This document shows, one piece after another, positions 1 to 7,798 of a stretch of 17,984 nucleotides of DNA. The notes under the pieces were generated by a model that had not been told where the DNA came from, ran no database searches, and worked only from the letters and a program-made list of their open reading frames with translations. Made by a program: the position numbers and the translations under genes. The stretch's first letter is position 1. Each line of letters begins with the position of its first letter. The DNA comes from CAZOWW01 sp964583765 (GTDB lineage Bacteria > Actinomycetota > Actinomycetes > Actinomycetales > Kineosporiaceae): NCBI GenBank assembly GCA_964583765.1, contig CAZOWW010000115.1:1-17984 (forward strand). Direction: 5' to 3'.

Positions 1-219
1 ACCACCACGACCCGGCCGGTCACCACGACGACCACCCCGCCCGTCACGACCACCACCACGACCCGGCCGGTCACCACGACGACCACCCCGCCCGTCACGA
101 CCACCACCACGACCCGGCCGGTCACCACGACGACCACCACGACCACCCCGCCCGTCACGACCACCACCACGACCCGGCCCGTCACCACGACCACGACGAC
201 CACCACCACGACGACACCG
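1..219 (+). repeat. In-frame Thr/Pro linker repeat, 51-nt unit
   Basis: A 17-codon unit (TTTTRPV, then TTTTTPPVTT) is repeated. Copies 1 (1-51) and 2 (52-102) are identical. The third (103-162) has three extra codons, and the fourth (from 163) is degenerate and runs into a Thr tract. It encodes the flexible linker between glycosidase modules; such linkers are commonly O-glycosylated in actinobacteria. Near-identical copies imply recent slippage or unequal recombination, so copy number may differ between strains or be collapsed in assemblies. Confidence 0.92.
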
Positions 220-2280
220 GCGAACGGTTCGGACGGGGTGACGATCAACGCCACCTCCGGGCTGGGAACCATCTCGTCGAACGCGATCGGACTCAACACG
301 GCCGTCTACGACGGCAACATGAACGACGCGGCGGCACCGGGGCTCATCAAGGCGGGCGGTTTCACCGCATTGCGCTACCCGGGCGGCTCGTACTCGGACA
401 TCTACAACTGGCAGACGAACGTCGCCGACGGTGGCTACGACGCGCCCAACACCTCGTTCAGCGCCTTCATGGCCACCGCGCAGTCGGCGGGCACGAACCC
501 GATCATCGACGTCAACTACGGCACGGGGACGCCCGCACTCGCCGCGGCCTGGGTGCAGAACGCGAACGTGACCAACCACTACGGCATCACGTACTGGGAG
601 GTCGGCAACGAGGTCTACGGCAACGGCACCTACGGCGCCAACTGGGAGTCGGACAGCCACTGCACGGACGCCTCCGTCACGGCAATCCCCAAGGGCACCA
701 CGGCGAACCAGACCTACAACTGCGGCCCGAGCACCTACGCGACCGGATTCCTGAGTTTCCTGTCCGCGATGAAGGCCGTCGACCCGAGCATCCACGTCTG
801 CGCGGTCCTGACCACGCCCGGGTTCTGGCCGGACAACGTCACCAACGCGACCACGAGTCCGAAGTCGTGGAACCAGACCGTGCTGTCCATGCTGGGCTCG
901 AAGACAGACTGCGTGATCATGCACTACTACCCGGCCTACGGATTCTCGAACTCGGCCTCGGACCTGGCCACGATGCTGAACTCGCCGGCCGCGATCTCCG
1001 GGATCGTCTCCTCCCTCAAGTCGCAGATCCAGCAGTACGCGGGTGTGAACCCCGCGTCGGTGCCGATCGTCGTCACCGAGGCGAACTCCACCATCGCGCC
1101 CAACACGCAGCCCGGGGCGCTGTTCGCCGCCGACATGTACCTGAACTGGCTGGAGAGCGGCGTCACCAATGTCGACTGGTGGGACCAGCACAACGGTCCC
1201 GGCACCCCGGCCACCATCGCCGGCGCGCAGGACTACGGCGACTTCGGCATCTTCTCCAGCGGCAGCAACGGCAGCGGGGTCACCGAACCCGCGCTGGACA
1301 CCCCGTTCGCGCCGTACTACGGCGTGCAGATGCTCTCGAAGCTCGGCTCACCCGGTGACACCATGGTCAACGCCACCTCCGGCAATGCCCTGGTGAAGGT
1401 CCACGCCGTGCGCCGGGCGAGCGGTTCCCTCGCGGTGCTCCTGGAGAACGAGGACCCGACGACCGCGCACACGATCAACCTGACCTACAACGGCTACACC
1501 CCCTCGGGCAGCCCGACCGTGTACTCCTTCGTGAACAAGGCCACCGCGATCACCTCGTCCACCCAGAGCTCGACGTCCTCGATCACCGTCGCCCCCTACG
1601 GCCTCACCGTCCTGCAGATCCCGGGGACGGGCGGAACGGTCGCAGCTGCACCCGGCGCCCCGGGACAGCCGACGGTGTCGAACCTGACCTCCAGCCTCTC
1701 GAGCAACACCTCGGGCACGGCAACCCTGACCTGGACCGCATCGGCCGCCGGGACCTACCCGGTCGCGAACTACCAGGTCTACCGGGTGGGGACCGGCGGT
1801 AACACGCTCGTCGCCAGTCCCACGACCGCCACCCTGGCCCTGAGCGGCCTGACGATCGGGACGAGCTACACCTACGACGTCATCGCGGTGGACACGCACG
1901 GGAACGCGTCCCTGACCTCCGCCCCGGTCACGTTCACGGTGCCGCCACCGGCCGATGCCCCGTGCGCCGTGCACTACGAGATCAGCAACAGCTGGTCGGG
2001 CGGCTTCATCGCCGCGGTCACGGTGACCAACCGGGCTGCCACCGCGGTCACCGACTGGAAGCTGACCTTCACCTGGCCCGCGGCCGGGCAGTCGGTGACG
2101 AGCGGTTGGGGCGCCACCTGGGCCCAGTCGGGCCAGCAGGTCACGGTGACCGCGACCTCGGGCGGCTCGATCGCGGCCAACGGCGGCACGACCACCCTGG
2201 GATTCCAGGGCGGTGTGACCGGCTCGAACCCCGCACCGGCGGCGTTCTACCTCAACGGCCAGGTCTGCTCGAACATCTGA
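1..2280 (+). CDS. Secreted arabinofuranosidase-like glycoside hydrolase with FN3 and CBM2 (5' end outside window)
   Basis: The frame is open from base 1, so the gene begins upstream of the window; the GTG at 238 lies inside it and is not the start. Order of parts: Thr/Pro linker (1-219); a clan GH-A-like catalytic domain (about 238-1635); an FN3 module (about 1650-1941); and a C-terminal CBM2 (1963-2277) bounded by two cysteines with Trp residues in NSWSGGF, DWKL and GWGATW. The general acid/base is probably Glu in WEVGNEVYG (codon 610-612) and the nucleophile Glu in VVTEANS (codon 1078-1080), the arrangement seen in GH51/GH39-like enzymes. Actinobacterial relatives are often labelled alpha-L-arabinofuranosidase or cellulose-binding protein. 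I infer a secreted enzyme that acts on hemicellulose and is tethered to cellulose by the CBM2. The exact GH family and substrate are unproven. Signal peptide and any N-terminal domain are not visible. Confidence 0.88.
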   Translation, partial: TTTTRPVTTTTTPPVTTTTTTRPVTTTTTPPVTTTTTTRPVTTTTTTTTPPVTTTTTTRPVTTTTTTTTTTTPANGSDGVTINATSGLGTISSNAIGLNTAVYDGNMNDAAAPGLIKAGGFTALRYPGGSYSDIYNWQTNVADGGYDAPNTSFSAFMATAQSAGTNPIIDVNYGTGTPALAAAWVQNANVTNHYGITYWEVGNEVYGNGTYGANWESDSHCTDASVTAIPKGTTANQTYNCGPSTYATGFLSFLSAMKAVDPSIHVCAVLTTPGFWPDNVTNATTSPKSWNQTVLSMLGSKTDCVIMHYYPAYGFSNSASDLATMLNSPAAISGIVSSLKSQIQQYAGVNPASVPIVVTEANSTIAPNTQPGALFAADMYLNWLESGVTNVDWWDQHNGPGTPATIAGAQDYGDFGIFSSGSNGSGVTEPALDTPFAPYYGVQMLSKLGSPGDTMVNATSGNALVKVHAVRRASGSLAVLLENEDPTTAHTINLTYNGYTPSGSPTVYSFVNKATAITSSTQSSTSSITVAPYGLTVLQIPGTGGTVAAAPGAPGQPTVSNLTSSLSSNTSGTATLTWTASAAGTYPVANYQVYRVGTGGNTLVASPTTATLALSGLTIGTSYTYDVIAVDTHGNASLTSAPVTFTVPPPADAPCAVHYEISNSWSGGFIAAVTVTNRAATAVTDWKLTFTWPAAGQSVTSGWGATWAQSGQQVTVTATSGGSIAANGGTTTLGFQGGVTGSNPAPAAFYLNGQVCSNI

Positions 2281-2307
2281 TCCCGGCCACCGTTCATCCG
2301 ACACTCC

Positions 2308-2324
2308 CCCGAGATCCGCTCGGG
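2308..2324. terminator. Stem-loop after glycosidase gene
   Basis: CCCGAG and CTCGGG form a perfect 6-bp stem with a 5-nt loop, 27 nt after the glycosidase stop codon and in the gap between two convergent genes. There is no U tract, which is usual for high-GC actinobacteria. It could serve either strand. Termination is inferred from position and structure only. Confidence 0.4.
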
Positions 2325-2369
2325 CAGCACGGACGGTCCCCGACGGTGCCACTGACGCCGCCGGGGGCC

Positions 2370-2858
2370 GTCGCTGGTGTCCGCGGCCCCGATCACCTTC
2401 AAGTAGGAGTCGTACAGAGGGCTGTCCCCGGAAGCACCGAGCAGCGCCGAGAGCGCACCGCCACCGGGCATCCCGCCTCCGGAACCCGACACCGACGAGG
2501 ACATGTAGCCGCCCACATTGATGTCGAGCAGGATCGGGGCATCGGTCGCGTACACGCTCGCGCCGTCGATGCTCACCGGTACGCGGATGTTGAGGCTCTG
2601 GTAAGCGACGTCGACGGGATGAGCGACGTACGGGATGGCCTCGTAGAAGTGGTACGTCACCTTGCGGTCACCCGCGGCGGTGGACACCGTCGTGGTCTTG
2701 GTCGAGTACGTGGCCTTGTCGAACACCAGGGACCTCGTCCCGGCCGAGGACGCACCGTTCGACGAGGACGCGCCGCTCGACTTCCCCGGACCGCATGAGG
2801 CCAACGAGGGAAACAGCGGTGCTGCCATGACCGCCAGCAGCACGGACCTGCGCCTCAT
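2370..2858 (-). pseudogene. Remnant of a tannase-like (subtype B) esterase lipoprotein
   Basis: Starts at ATG 2858 behind GAAGGA (about 10 nt upstream). MRRRSVLLAV and lipobox LASC (Cys22) mark an exported lipoprotein. Then come a Ser-rich stretch and a segment I recognise as the N-terminus of subtype-B tannase-type alpha/beta hydrolases (KVTYHFYEAIPYV, PVDVAYQSLNIRVPV, NVGGYMSSSV). The frame then jumps at about 2457-2466 from GSGGGMPGG into GALSALLGASGDSPLYDSY, which in the family follows directly after the GTSAGG nucleophile elbow. So the part carrying the catalytic serine is missing. Family similarity ends at IGAADTSD (about 2370); the frame then runs on as unrelated sequence to 2247, overlapping the glycosidase 3' end. 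Intact relatives are roughly 500 residues. The product should be catalytically dead. The family assignment is from memory of its motifs. Confidence 0.72.
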
Positions 2859-3273
2859 CGATCTCACGTCCTTCGCTCTTGGGCCGGCCTCTCGCCGGAT
2901 GTGGTGCACCGTTCGGGGCGGCCAGTGCGCCGTCCTCACCTCTCATCTCACCCCGTGGCTATGGGTGGGCTGTGAGACTCCCCGGGAACGGCTACGAGCG
3001 CAGGTCCCTCGTCGGGGATCCGCACGGTTCTTCTCGGAAGTGGCAGGTGTCCCCTCGGCAACCGCGGGTGCTCCTCCCCCGGGAACAGCGCGTGCCTCTC
3101 CCCGGAGCAACAGGCTTCTCCCCGGGCGCGGCGATGGGGAAAAGGAATGCTCTGCACCGATCGATCACCGAACCGGTCAGAGTTCGAGAAGCGCCGTCCC
3201 CTGCGCGGACCTAGCCTCGGATCGAGGACCGAGGTGGTGCCGAGTCTCCGCACGTCAGAAGGGAAGCCCGACC
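2859..3273. other. Intergenic region with repeated CCCCGG motifs
   Basis: This 415-nt gap separates the divergent tannase remnant and the DUF1801 gene and should hold both promoters. I find no convincing coding frame. It contains related motifs centred on CCCCGG followed by purine-rich G(G/C)AAC: 2976-2990, about 3052-3063 (variant CCCCTCGGCAAC), 3074-3088, 3096-3111 and 3115-3128. The last three lie 20-23 nt apart, about two helical turns. They may be protein-binding sites. No clear -10/-35 pair can be named. Confidence 0.4.
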
Positions 3274-3723
3274 ATGGCAGGGAAGAGTGGTGCGGCAGAG
3301 TCCGATGGGTTCAGCGCCCAGGAGCGCGCGGCGATGCAGGAACGCGCCGCGGAGTTGCGAGCCGAGGGCAAGCAGGGTGCCAAGAAGGCGGACGGGCTGC
3401 AGGCAGTGCTCGACAAGATCGCCGAGATGGCCCCCGAGGATCGCGCGCTCGCCGAGCGGGTGCACGTGACCGTGACGACTACGGCTCCGGAGTTGTCGCC
3501 GAAGACCTGGTACGGGATGCCCGCCTACGCGAACGCGGCCGGGAAGATCGTCGTCTTCTTCCAGGACGCAGGCAAGTTCAACTACCGCTACTCGACCCTG
3601 GGCTTCCAGGACGCGGCGAACCTCGACGACGGCGATCTGTGGCCGGTCTCCTACGCGTTGCGGAAGTGGAGCCCCGAGGTGGAGAAGAACGTCGCCGCCC
3701 TGGTGCGAACCGCGATCTCCTGA
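3274..3723 (+). CDS. DUF1801 (YdhG-like) domain protein
   Basis: 149 residues from ATG 3274, preceded by GAAGGGA with about 9 nt spacing. The frame is open further upstream, but no ribosome-binding site or family similarity supports a longer protein. Residues 1-50 are charged and helical (QERAAMQERAAELRAEGK). Residues about 55-149 match the DUF1801/YdhG fold: TWYGMPAYANAAGKIVVFF, KFNYRYSTLGF, LWPVSYALRKWSPEVEK. The fold is frataxin-like and some members are annotated as iron chaperones, but the biochemical role of these small cytoplasmic proteins is largely unknown. It appears monocistronic. The extra N-terminal helical segment is seen in many actinobacterial members. Family confidence is high; function is not assigned. 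Confidence 0.87.
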   Translation: MAGKSGAAESDGFSAQERAAMQERAAELRAEGKQGAKKADGLQAVLDKIAEMAPEDRALAERVHVTVTTTAPELSPKTWYGMPAYANAAGKIVVFFQDAGKFNYRYSTLGFQDAANLDDGDLWPVSYALRKWSPEVEKNVAALVRTAIS

Positions 3724-3922
3724 CGGGTGGGCTCCTCGGTCTCCTGCGTCCCCGGGGCGACGGTCTCCTGCTCCTGAGTGCCTGGCGCCAGCGCACCAGC
3801 GCGATGGTCCGAGCAGCATGACGGTCACAGCAGACCCTCAGGAGACCTCCAGAGATCGCTATCCCCTGGTCCGCAGGCTCGATCGTGCGCTGCAGCGGCG
3901 CCCGAGCGACCAGGAGATGACG
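3724..3922. promoter_or_regulatory. Leader region of the beta-helix lipoprotein gene with inverted repeats
   Basis: GGTCTCCTG occurs at 3738-3746 and 3762-3770, and its exact reverse complement CAGGAGACC lies at 3839-3847. A perfect 10-bp palindrome CTGGCGCCAG sits at 3782-3791. Either 3' copy could pair with the 9-nt complement in RNA, or the elements could be operators. AGGAG at 3912-3916 is the ribosome-binding site and fixes the start of the next gene at 3923. No promoter hexamers are convincing. Confidence 0.35.
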
Positions 3923-5440
3923 ATGTCCGCACCCCGCGCGCCCCGCCGAGACCTCCTCCGACGGGCGCTGGTCCTGATCACCGTCCCGGCCGTGACCGGG
4001 CTGGTCCTCACCGGTTGCGGTGGGTCCTCCGGATCGACGAGCTCAGCGGGCACATCCAGCTCGGCAAGTGCGACCGCGACGTCCCCCTCCCCGGGCGGCG
4101 CCCCCGGTAACGGCGGCCAGGGCGGCGGAGGGCAGGGGGGCACGCCCCCCAGCGGTGCGCCCGGAGGCAGCGGCGGCGCCCCGGGCAACGGCGGCGGCGC
4201 TCCTGGTGGCGCGCCCGGAGGTTCCTCGGCCACCTACCCCGCCAAGGGCGCCTACACCCTGGCCTCCGGCAGCGCGACGAAGTCGGGCACCGTCACGTCC
4301 GGCGCCAAGGACATGTCGGGGGTACTCGTCACCGGTGGCTGGCTGGTCCTACAGGACGCCAAGGTGGTCACGACCGGTGCCAGCAGTTCCTCGGACGAGA
4401 GCAGCTTCTACGGCCTGAACGCCGGGGCGCTCGTCAAGAGCGGCACGCTCACCATGACCGGTGGCTCGGTGACGACCTCCGGTGACGGCGCCAACGGCGT
4501 CTTCGCGTACGGGTCGGCCGCACACATCGCGGTGACCGGCACGACGGTCCAGGCCACCGGCCAGTACGCCCACGGCATCATGACCAGCGGCGGAGGGCAG
4601 ATCACCGCCGCCGGGCTGTCCGTGACGACCACGGGCGGGAGTTCCGCGCCGATCGCCACCGACCGCGGCGGCGGCACGATCACCGTCACGGGTGGCAGGT
4701 ACCACAGCACCGGCTCGAACTCCCCGGCCATCTACTCCACGGGCGCGATCACCGCGACGGGCGGTGCCTACTCCTCCACCGGCTCGGAGGTGGTGGTGAT
4801 CGAGGGATCCAACTCCGTCATCCTGACGAACGCGGCCCTGACCACCTCCAAGGCCGGCAAGTGGGGCGTGATGATCTACCAGTCGATGTCGGGTGACGCG
4901 AGCGGGGGCAAGGGTGTGTACACGCAGACCGGCGGTTCCCTGAGCGAGACGGCATCGGACAGCCCGCTGTTCTACGTCACCAACTCCACCGGCACGATCA
5001 CGCTCACCGGCGTCACGGTGAAGGCGGCCGGCGGCACGCTGGTGAAGGCGACCGCGGGACAGTGGGGCACCAGCGGCTCGAACGGCGGGACCGCGAACAT
5101 CCTCGCCACCCGGCAGGCCCTGACCGGTTCCCTGGTCGCGGACGCCGTCAGCGCCCTGTCCCTACGGCTCACGGACGGTTCGACGTTGAGCGGCGCGATC
5201 GACACCGCGGACACGGCCAAGTCGGCGGCCCTCGCCCTGGACGGCACCAGCACCTGGAACGTGACCGCGACGTCCCATCTCACGACCCTGGCCGGGGCCA
5301 CGGTGAGCGGATCGAGCATCACGAACATCCACGGCAACGGACACACGGTCAGTGATGACGCAGCCGCGGCGGCGAACAGTTACCTCAAGGGCAGGACGTA
5401 CTCGCTGGCCAGCGGTGGCACCCTCGTCCCTGCCACCTGA
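3923..5440 (+). CDS. Exported beta-helix-type surface lipoprotein with Gly/Pro-rich stalk
   Basis: 505 residues. Start ATG 3923 is chosen because AGGAG (3912-3916) is 6 nt upstream; the in-frame ATG at 3917 abuts the AGGAG, and the longer frame from 3818 lacks a ribosome site. The signal peptide has RRDLLRRAL (Tat-like twin arginine) and lipobox LTGC (Cys32). Residues about 33-115 are a Ser/Gly/Pro stalk (GGAPGNGGQGG type). From about 120 to 505 there are short repeated beta strands (GTLTMTGGSVTTSG, GTITVTGGRYHSTG, GTITLTGVTVKAAG), typical of right-handed parallel beta-helix proteins such as adhesins and polysaccharide-binding proteins. It ends NIHGNGHTVS then YSLASGGTLVPAT, a tail seen in beta-helix surface proteins. 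I see no pectate-lyase catalytic motif. The likely role is envelope-anchored binding of carbohydrate or surfaces, in keeping with the neighbouring glycosidase and tannase remnant. Ligand unknown. Confidence 0.75.
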   Translation: MSAPRAPRRDLLRRALVLITVPAVTGLVLTGCGGSSGSTSSAGTSSSASATATSPSPGGAPGNGGQGGGGQGGTPPSGAPGGSGGAPGNGGGAPGGAPGGSSATYPAKGAYTLASGSATKSGTVTSGAKDMSGVLVTGGWLVLQDAKVVTTGASSSSDESSFYGLNAGALVKSGTLTMTGGSVTTSGDGANGVFAYGSAAHIAVTGTTVQATGQYAHGIMTSGGGQITAAGLSVTTTGGSSAPIATDRGGGTITVTGGRYHSTGSNSPAIYSTGAITATGGAYSSTGSEVVVIEGSNSVILTNAALTTSKAGKWGVMIYQSMSGDASGGKGVYTQTGGSLSETASDSPLFYVTNSTGTITLTGVTVKAAGGTLVKATAGQWGTSGSNGGTANILATRQALTGSLVADAVSALSLRLTDGSTLSGAIDTADTAKSAALALDGTSTWNVTATSHLTTLAGATVSGSSITNIHGNGHTVSDDAAAAANSYLKGRTYSLASGGTLVPAT

Positions 5441-5541
5441 GCCGCCGCTCAAGGTGAAGATCCCGGGAGCCGATTTCCGAACTGGGACACGCGCCGCAGT
5501 GGGACAAGCGCTCGACACGGCCTCGCCGGAGGGGGCGAAAC

Positions 5542-7554
5542 ATGACAGACCCGCGCGGTGGTCTGGTCGTGACCGTGATGAGCGGATTCGACTCGTACCA
5601 GATGAACCTCCTGCACGGAATGCAACAGGCCCTCACTCCGCTGGGGATCGGTCTTCTCGCCCACGTCCACTACGACCGAACCTCCCACATCCAGGACAGC
5701 CTCGCCTGCCTGATCGCCCACATGAAGCCGCTGGGCGTGGTGGCGACCAGCCCACAGACGCCGGGACAGGAAGAGGAGTTCCGGTCCCTGCTGGGAGCCA
5801 GCGACCTGCCCGTGGTGAACATCGCCCAGGTGATCCCGGGTCAGTCGTACATCCGCACGGACAACATCGGCGCCATGACGGCCCTCATGACGCACCTGCT
5901 CGACGAGCGGGGGGCCCGCAGGCCCGTCTTCGTGCAGGGGTGCACCGAGCAGCCGGACCACGTGGACCGCGAGACCGTGTTCCGCCGGGAACTGGCCCGC
6001 CGGGGCCTTCCCTTCGACGAGAGGTTCCTCCTGCCCTCCTCGGGTGACCGTGACACCGCGTTCGCCCTGCTCTCCCAGCTCCTGCAGGAACACCGGGACT
6101 TCGACGCCATCGTGACGACCGATGACTGGATCGCCATCTCGGCCCTCAACGCGATCAAGGGAGCGGGCCTGACCGTTCCCGACGACGTCATGGTCACGGG
6201 ATTCGACAACTACCCGATCGCCTCACTCACCTGGCCGGGCGTCACCACCGTCGACCAGAATCTGAAGGGCCAGGGGGACGCCGCGATCACGTTGCTGATG
6301 GAGGAACTGGCCGGCGCCCCGCCCCGCGGCGAGGTGATCGTGCCGGCGAGCGTGGTCGTGCGGGCCTCCACCGGCGGGACCAGCGATGCCCACCGTGCGG
6401 ATCTCATCACCGGCGACGACGTCGCCCGCCTCGCCCAGGTGCACCTGGCCGACCAGGGCGCCATGCTCCGTTTGAGCCGCTCCCTGCTGGAGTGCCGGAC
6501 CGTGGAGGACACCTGCGAGGTGCTCGCCGCCAACTTCCCCGCCCTGGGGATCCGACGGTGCTTCCTGGTGGTCTACGAGGACGGCGAGGACGCGTCGACG
6601 ACGGCCGAGGTGCCCGGGCTGCCCGGTGGCGTCGTCCACCACACCTGCCGGCTGGCTCTGGACTACCGCGAGGGCCGGGCCCACCCCGTGCCGACGGACT
6701 CCTTCTCCTCGTGCGGCTACCTGCCCCGGCACCTGCAGGGCGAGCTGACCGACGGGTACCTGGGCTACCAGGGGATCCTCACCTCCCGCGGCAAGCTGGG
6801 CTACATCCTGCTGGACCACGACTTCGGGTCGATGAACATCGTGGAGCCGCTGCGGTTGGACATCGGCCGGGCGATTGTCGCCGCCCTCGACCACCGGCAG
6901 CTCACCGCCCACTCCGCGGAACTGGAGCGGCTGGTGGCCCGTCGCACCCACGAACTTGAGCAGGAGGTCGCCGTCCGCCGGGAGGCCGAGCAGCGCCTCC
7001 AGCGCCTGCTGACCCTCGACGGGCTCACACAGATCCCGAACAAGACCGCGATGCAGTGCCACCTGGCCGAGCAGTGGGACCTGCATGTGCGGGCCCAGGC
7101 CGAGATGGCTGTGCTGATGATCGACGTCGACATGTTCAAGGCGTACAACGACCACTACGGGCACCTTCTCGGCGACGAGGCCCTGCGGACCATCGCGCAG
7201 TGCCTCGAGCAGTCCATGCGCTACCCGGACGACCTGGCCTGCCGCTTCGGCGGCGAGGAGTTCACGGTGCTGCTGCCCCGGACCGGCCTCGACGGCGCGC
7301 TCACCGTCGCGGAGCGGTTCCGGGCCCTGCTGGCACGAGCGGCCGTTCCCCACGCGGCGTCCCCCACGGCGCCCGTCGTCACCGCCAGCATCGGGATCGC
7401 GGTCGCCCGCCCCGCGGCCGGACTCGACCCCAAACTGCTGATCGCGGAGGCGGACCAGGCGCTCTACGTGGCGAAGGGACGGGGACGCAACACGTTCGCC
7501 GTCTCCCGGCTCACCACCCAGGAGTCCCCCCAGGCCGCGACCGGCACAGCCTGA
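5542..7554 (+). CDS. LacI-type binding domain / GAF-like / GGDEF diguanylate cyclase
   Basis: 670 residues; ATG 5542 follows GGAGGGGG. Residues 1-285 form a LacI/ribose-binding type periplasmic-binding fold (GLVVTVMSGFDSYQMNLLHG; DDWIAISALNAIKGAG; DVMVTGFDNYPIASL) but with no DNA-binding HTH, no signal peptide and no membrane segment, so it is probably cytosolic. Residues about 290-450 resemble the GAF-like domain of substrate-binding/GGDEF proteins. A coiled coil (about 455-490) precedes the cyclase: DGLTQIPNK, metal site IDVDMFKAYND, GGEEF at 570-574, DQALYVAKGRGRN. Active-site motifs are intact, so it should make cyclic di-GMP, presumably gated by a small sugar-like ligand. The inhibitory I-site (RxxD five residues before GGEEF) reads YPDD (561-564), so product feedback is probably lost. 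Ligand unknown; its location beside polysaccharide-related genes suggests a plant sugar. Confidence 0.88.
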   Translation: MTDPRGGLVVTVMSGFDSYQMNLLHGMQQALTPLGIGLLAHVHYDRTSHIQDSLACLIAHMKPLGVVATSPQTPGQEEEFRSLLGASDLPVVNIAQVIPGQSYIRTDNIGAMTALMTHLLDERGARRPVFVQGCTEQPDHVDRETVFRRELARRGLPFDERFLLPSSGDRDTAFALLSQLLQEHRDFDAIVTTDDWIAISALNAIKGAGLTVPDDVMVTGFDNYPIASLTWPGVTTVDQNLKGQGDAAITLLMEELAGAPPRGEVIVPASVVVRASTGGTSDAHRADLITGDDVARLAQVHLADQGAMLRLSRSLLECRTVEDTCEVLAANFPALGIRRCFLVVYEDGEDASTTAEVPGLPGGVVHHTCRLALDYREGRAHPVPTDSFSSCGYLPRHLQGELTDGYLGYQGILTSRGKLGYILLDHDFGSMNIVEPLRLDIGRAIVAALDHRQLTAHSAELERLVARRTHELEQEVAVRREAEQRLQRLLTLDGLTQIPNKTAMQCHLAEQWDLHVRAQAEMAVLMIDVDMFKAYNDHYGHLLGDEALRTIAQCLEQSMRYPDDLACRFGGEEFTVLLPRTGLDGALTVAERFRALLARAAVPHAASPTAPVVTASIGIAVARPAAGLDPKLLIAEADQALYVAKGRGRNTFAVSRLTTQESPQAATGTA

Positions 7555-7555
7555 G

Positions 7556-7690
7556 CCGACGAACTCCCCGGAAGACCACTCCGACGGCGAACACGATTCC
7601 GCCGCCCAGCAGCCCGGACGTCTCCAGGGGGACCTCGGCGTGATGCGGCACCTGGAAACGGGGGCGGGCCTCGACCCACCGGCCAACTGG
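7556..7690 (-). pseudogene. Fossil C-terminal fragment of an APC permease paralogue
   Basis: On the minus strand this reads WVEARPRFQVPHHAEV, then directly SGLLGGGIVFAVGVVFRGV. It matches two separated parts of the intact permease downstream: PGWLAEVHPRFEVPHRAEV and SALLGGGIVFAVGAIGRGV. At DNA level 7561-7619 aligns without gaps to 8586-8644, including a 29-nt identical run (ACGGCGAACACGATTCC, then GCCGCCCAGCAG), and 7631-7690 aligns to 8848-8907. About 200 nt between the two blocks are missing, and the rest of the gene is absent. The frame remains open but has no start. It is a decayed, internally deleted duplicate of the neighbouring gene. Confidence 0.82.
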
Positions 7691-7798
7691 CCGTATTCAC
7701 GCGCGGCGCGTCGTCCGGGGCAGTTCCCTCGAAACGCCGGATCCGCAGGAAGTGGCGGGACGCGCAGCTCGATGCGGAACCCGGACCCATCGATCGGG

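Noticed and set aside
2662..3273. Long N-terminal extension of the DUF1801 frame
   Set aside because: No ribosome site and no similarity; it runs antisense through the tannase remnant. ATG 3274 has a good ribosome site and matches family length.
3818..3922. Upstream start for the beta-helix lipoprotein
   Set aside because: It would put 35 charged residues before the signal peptide and ignore AGGAG placed 6 nt before ATG 3923.
5438..5451. TGAGC-CGCC-GCTCA hairpin at the end of the lipoprotein gene
   Set aside because: Only a 5-bp stem that includes the stop codon and no tail; too weak to call a terminator.
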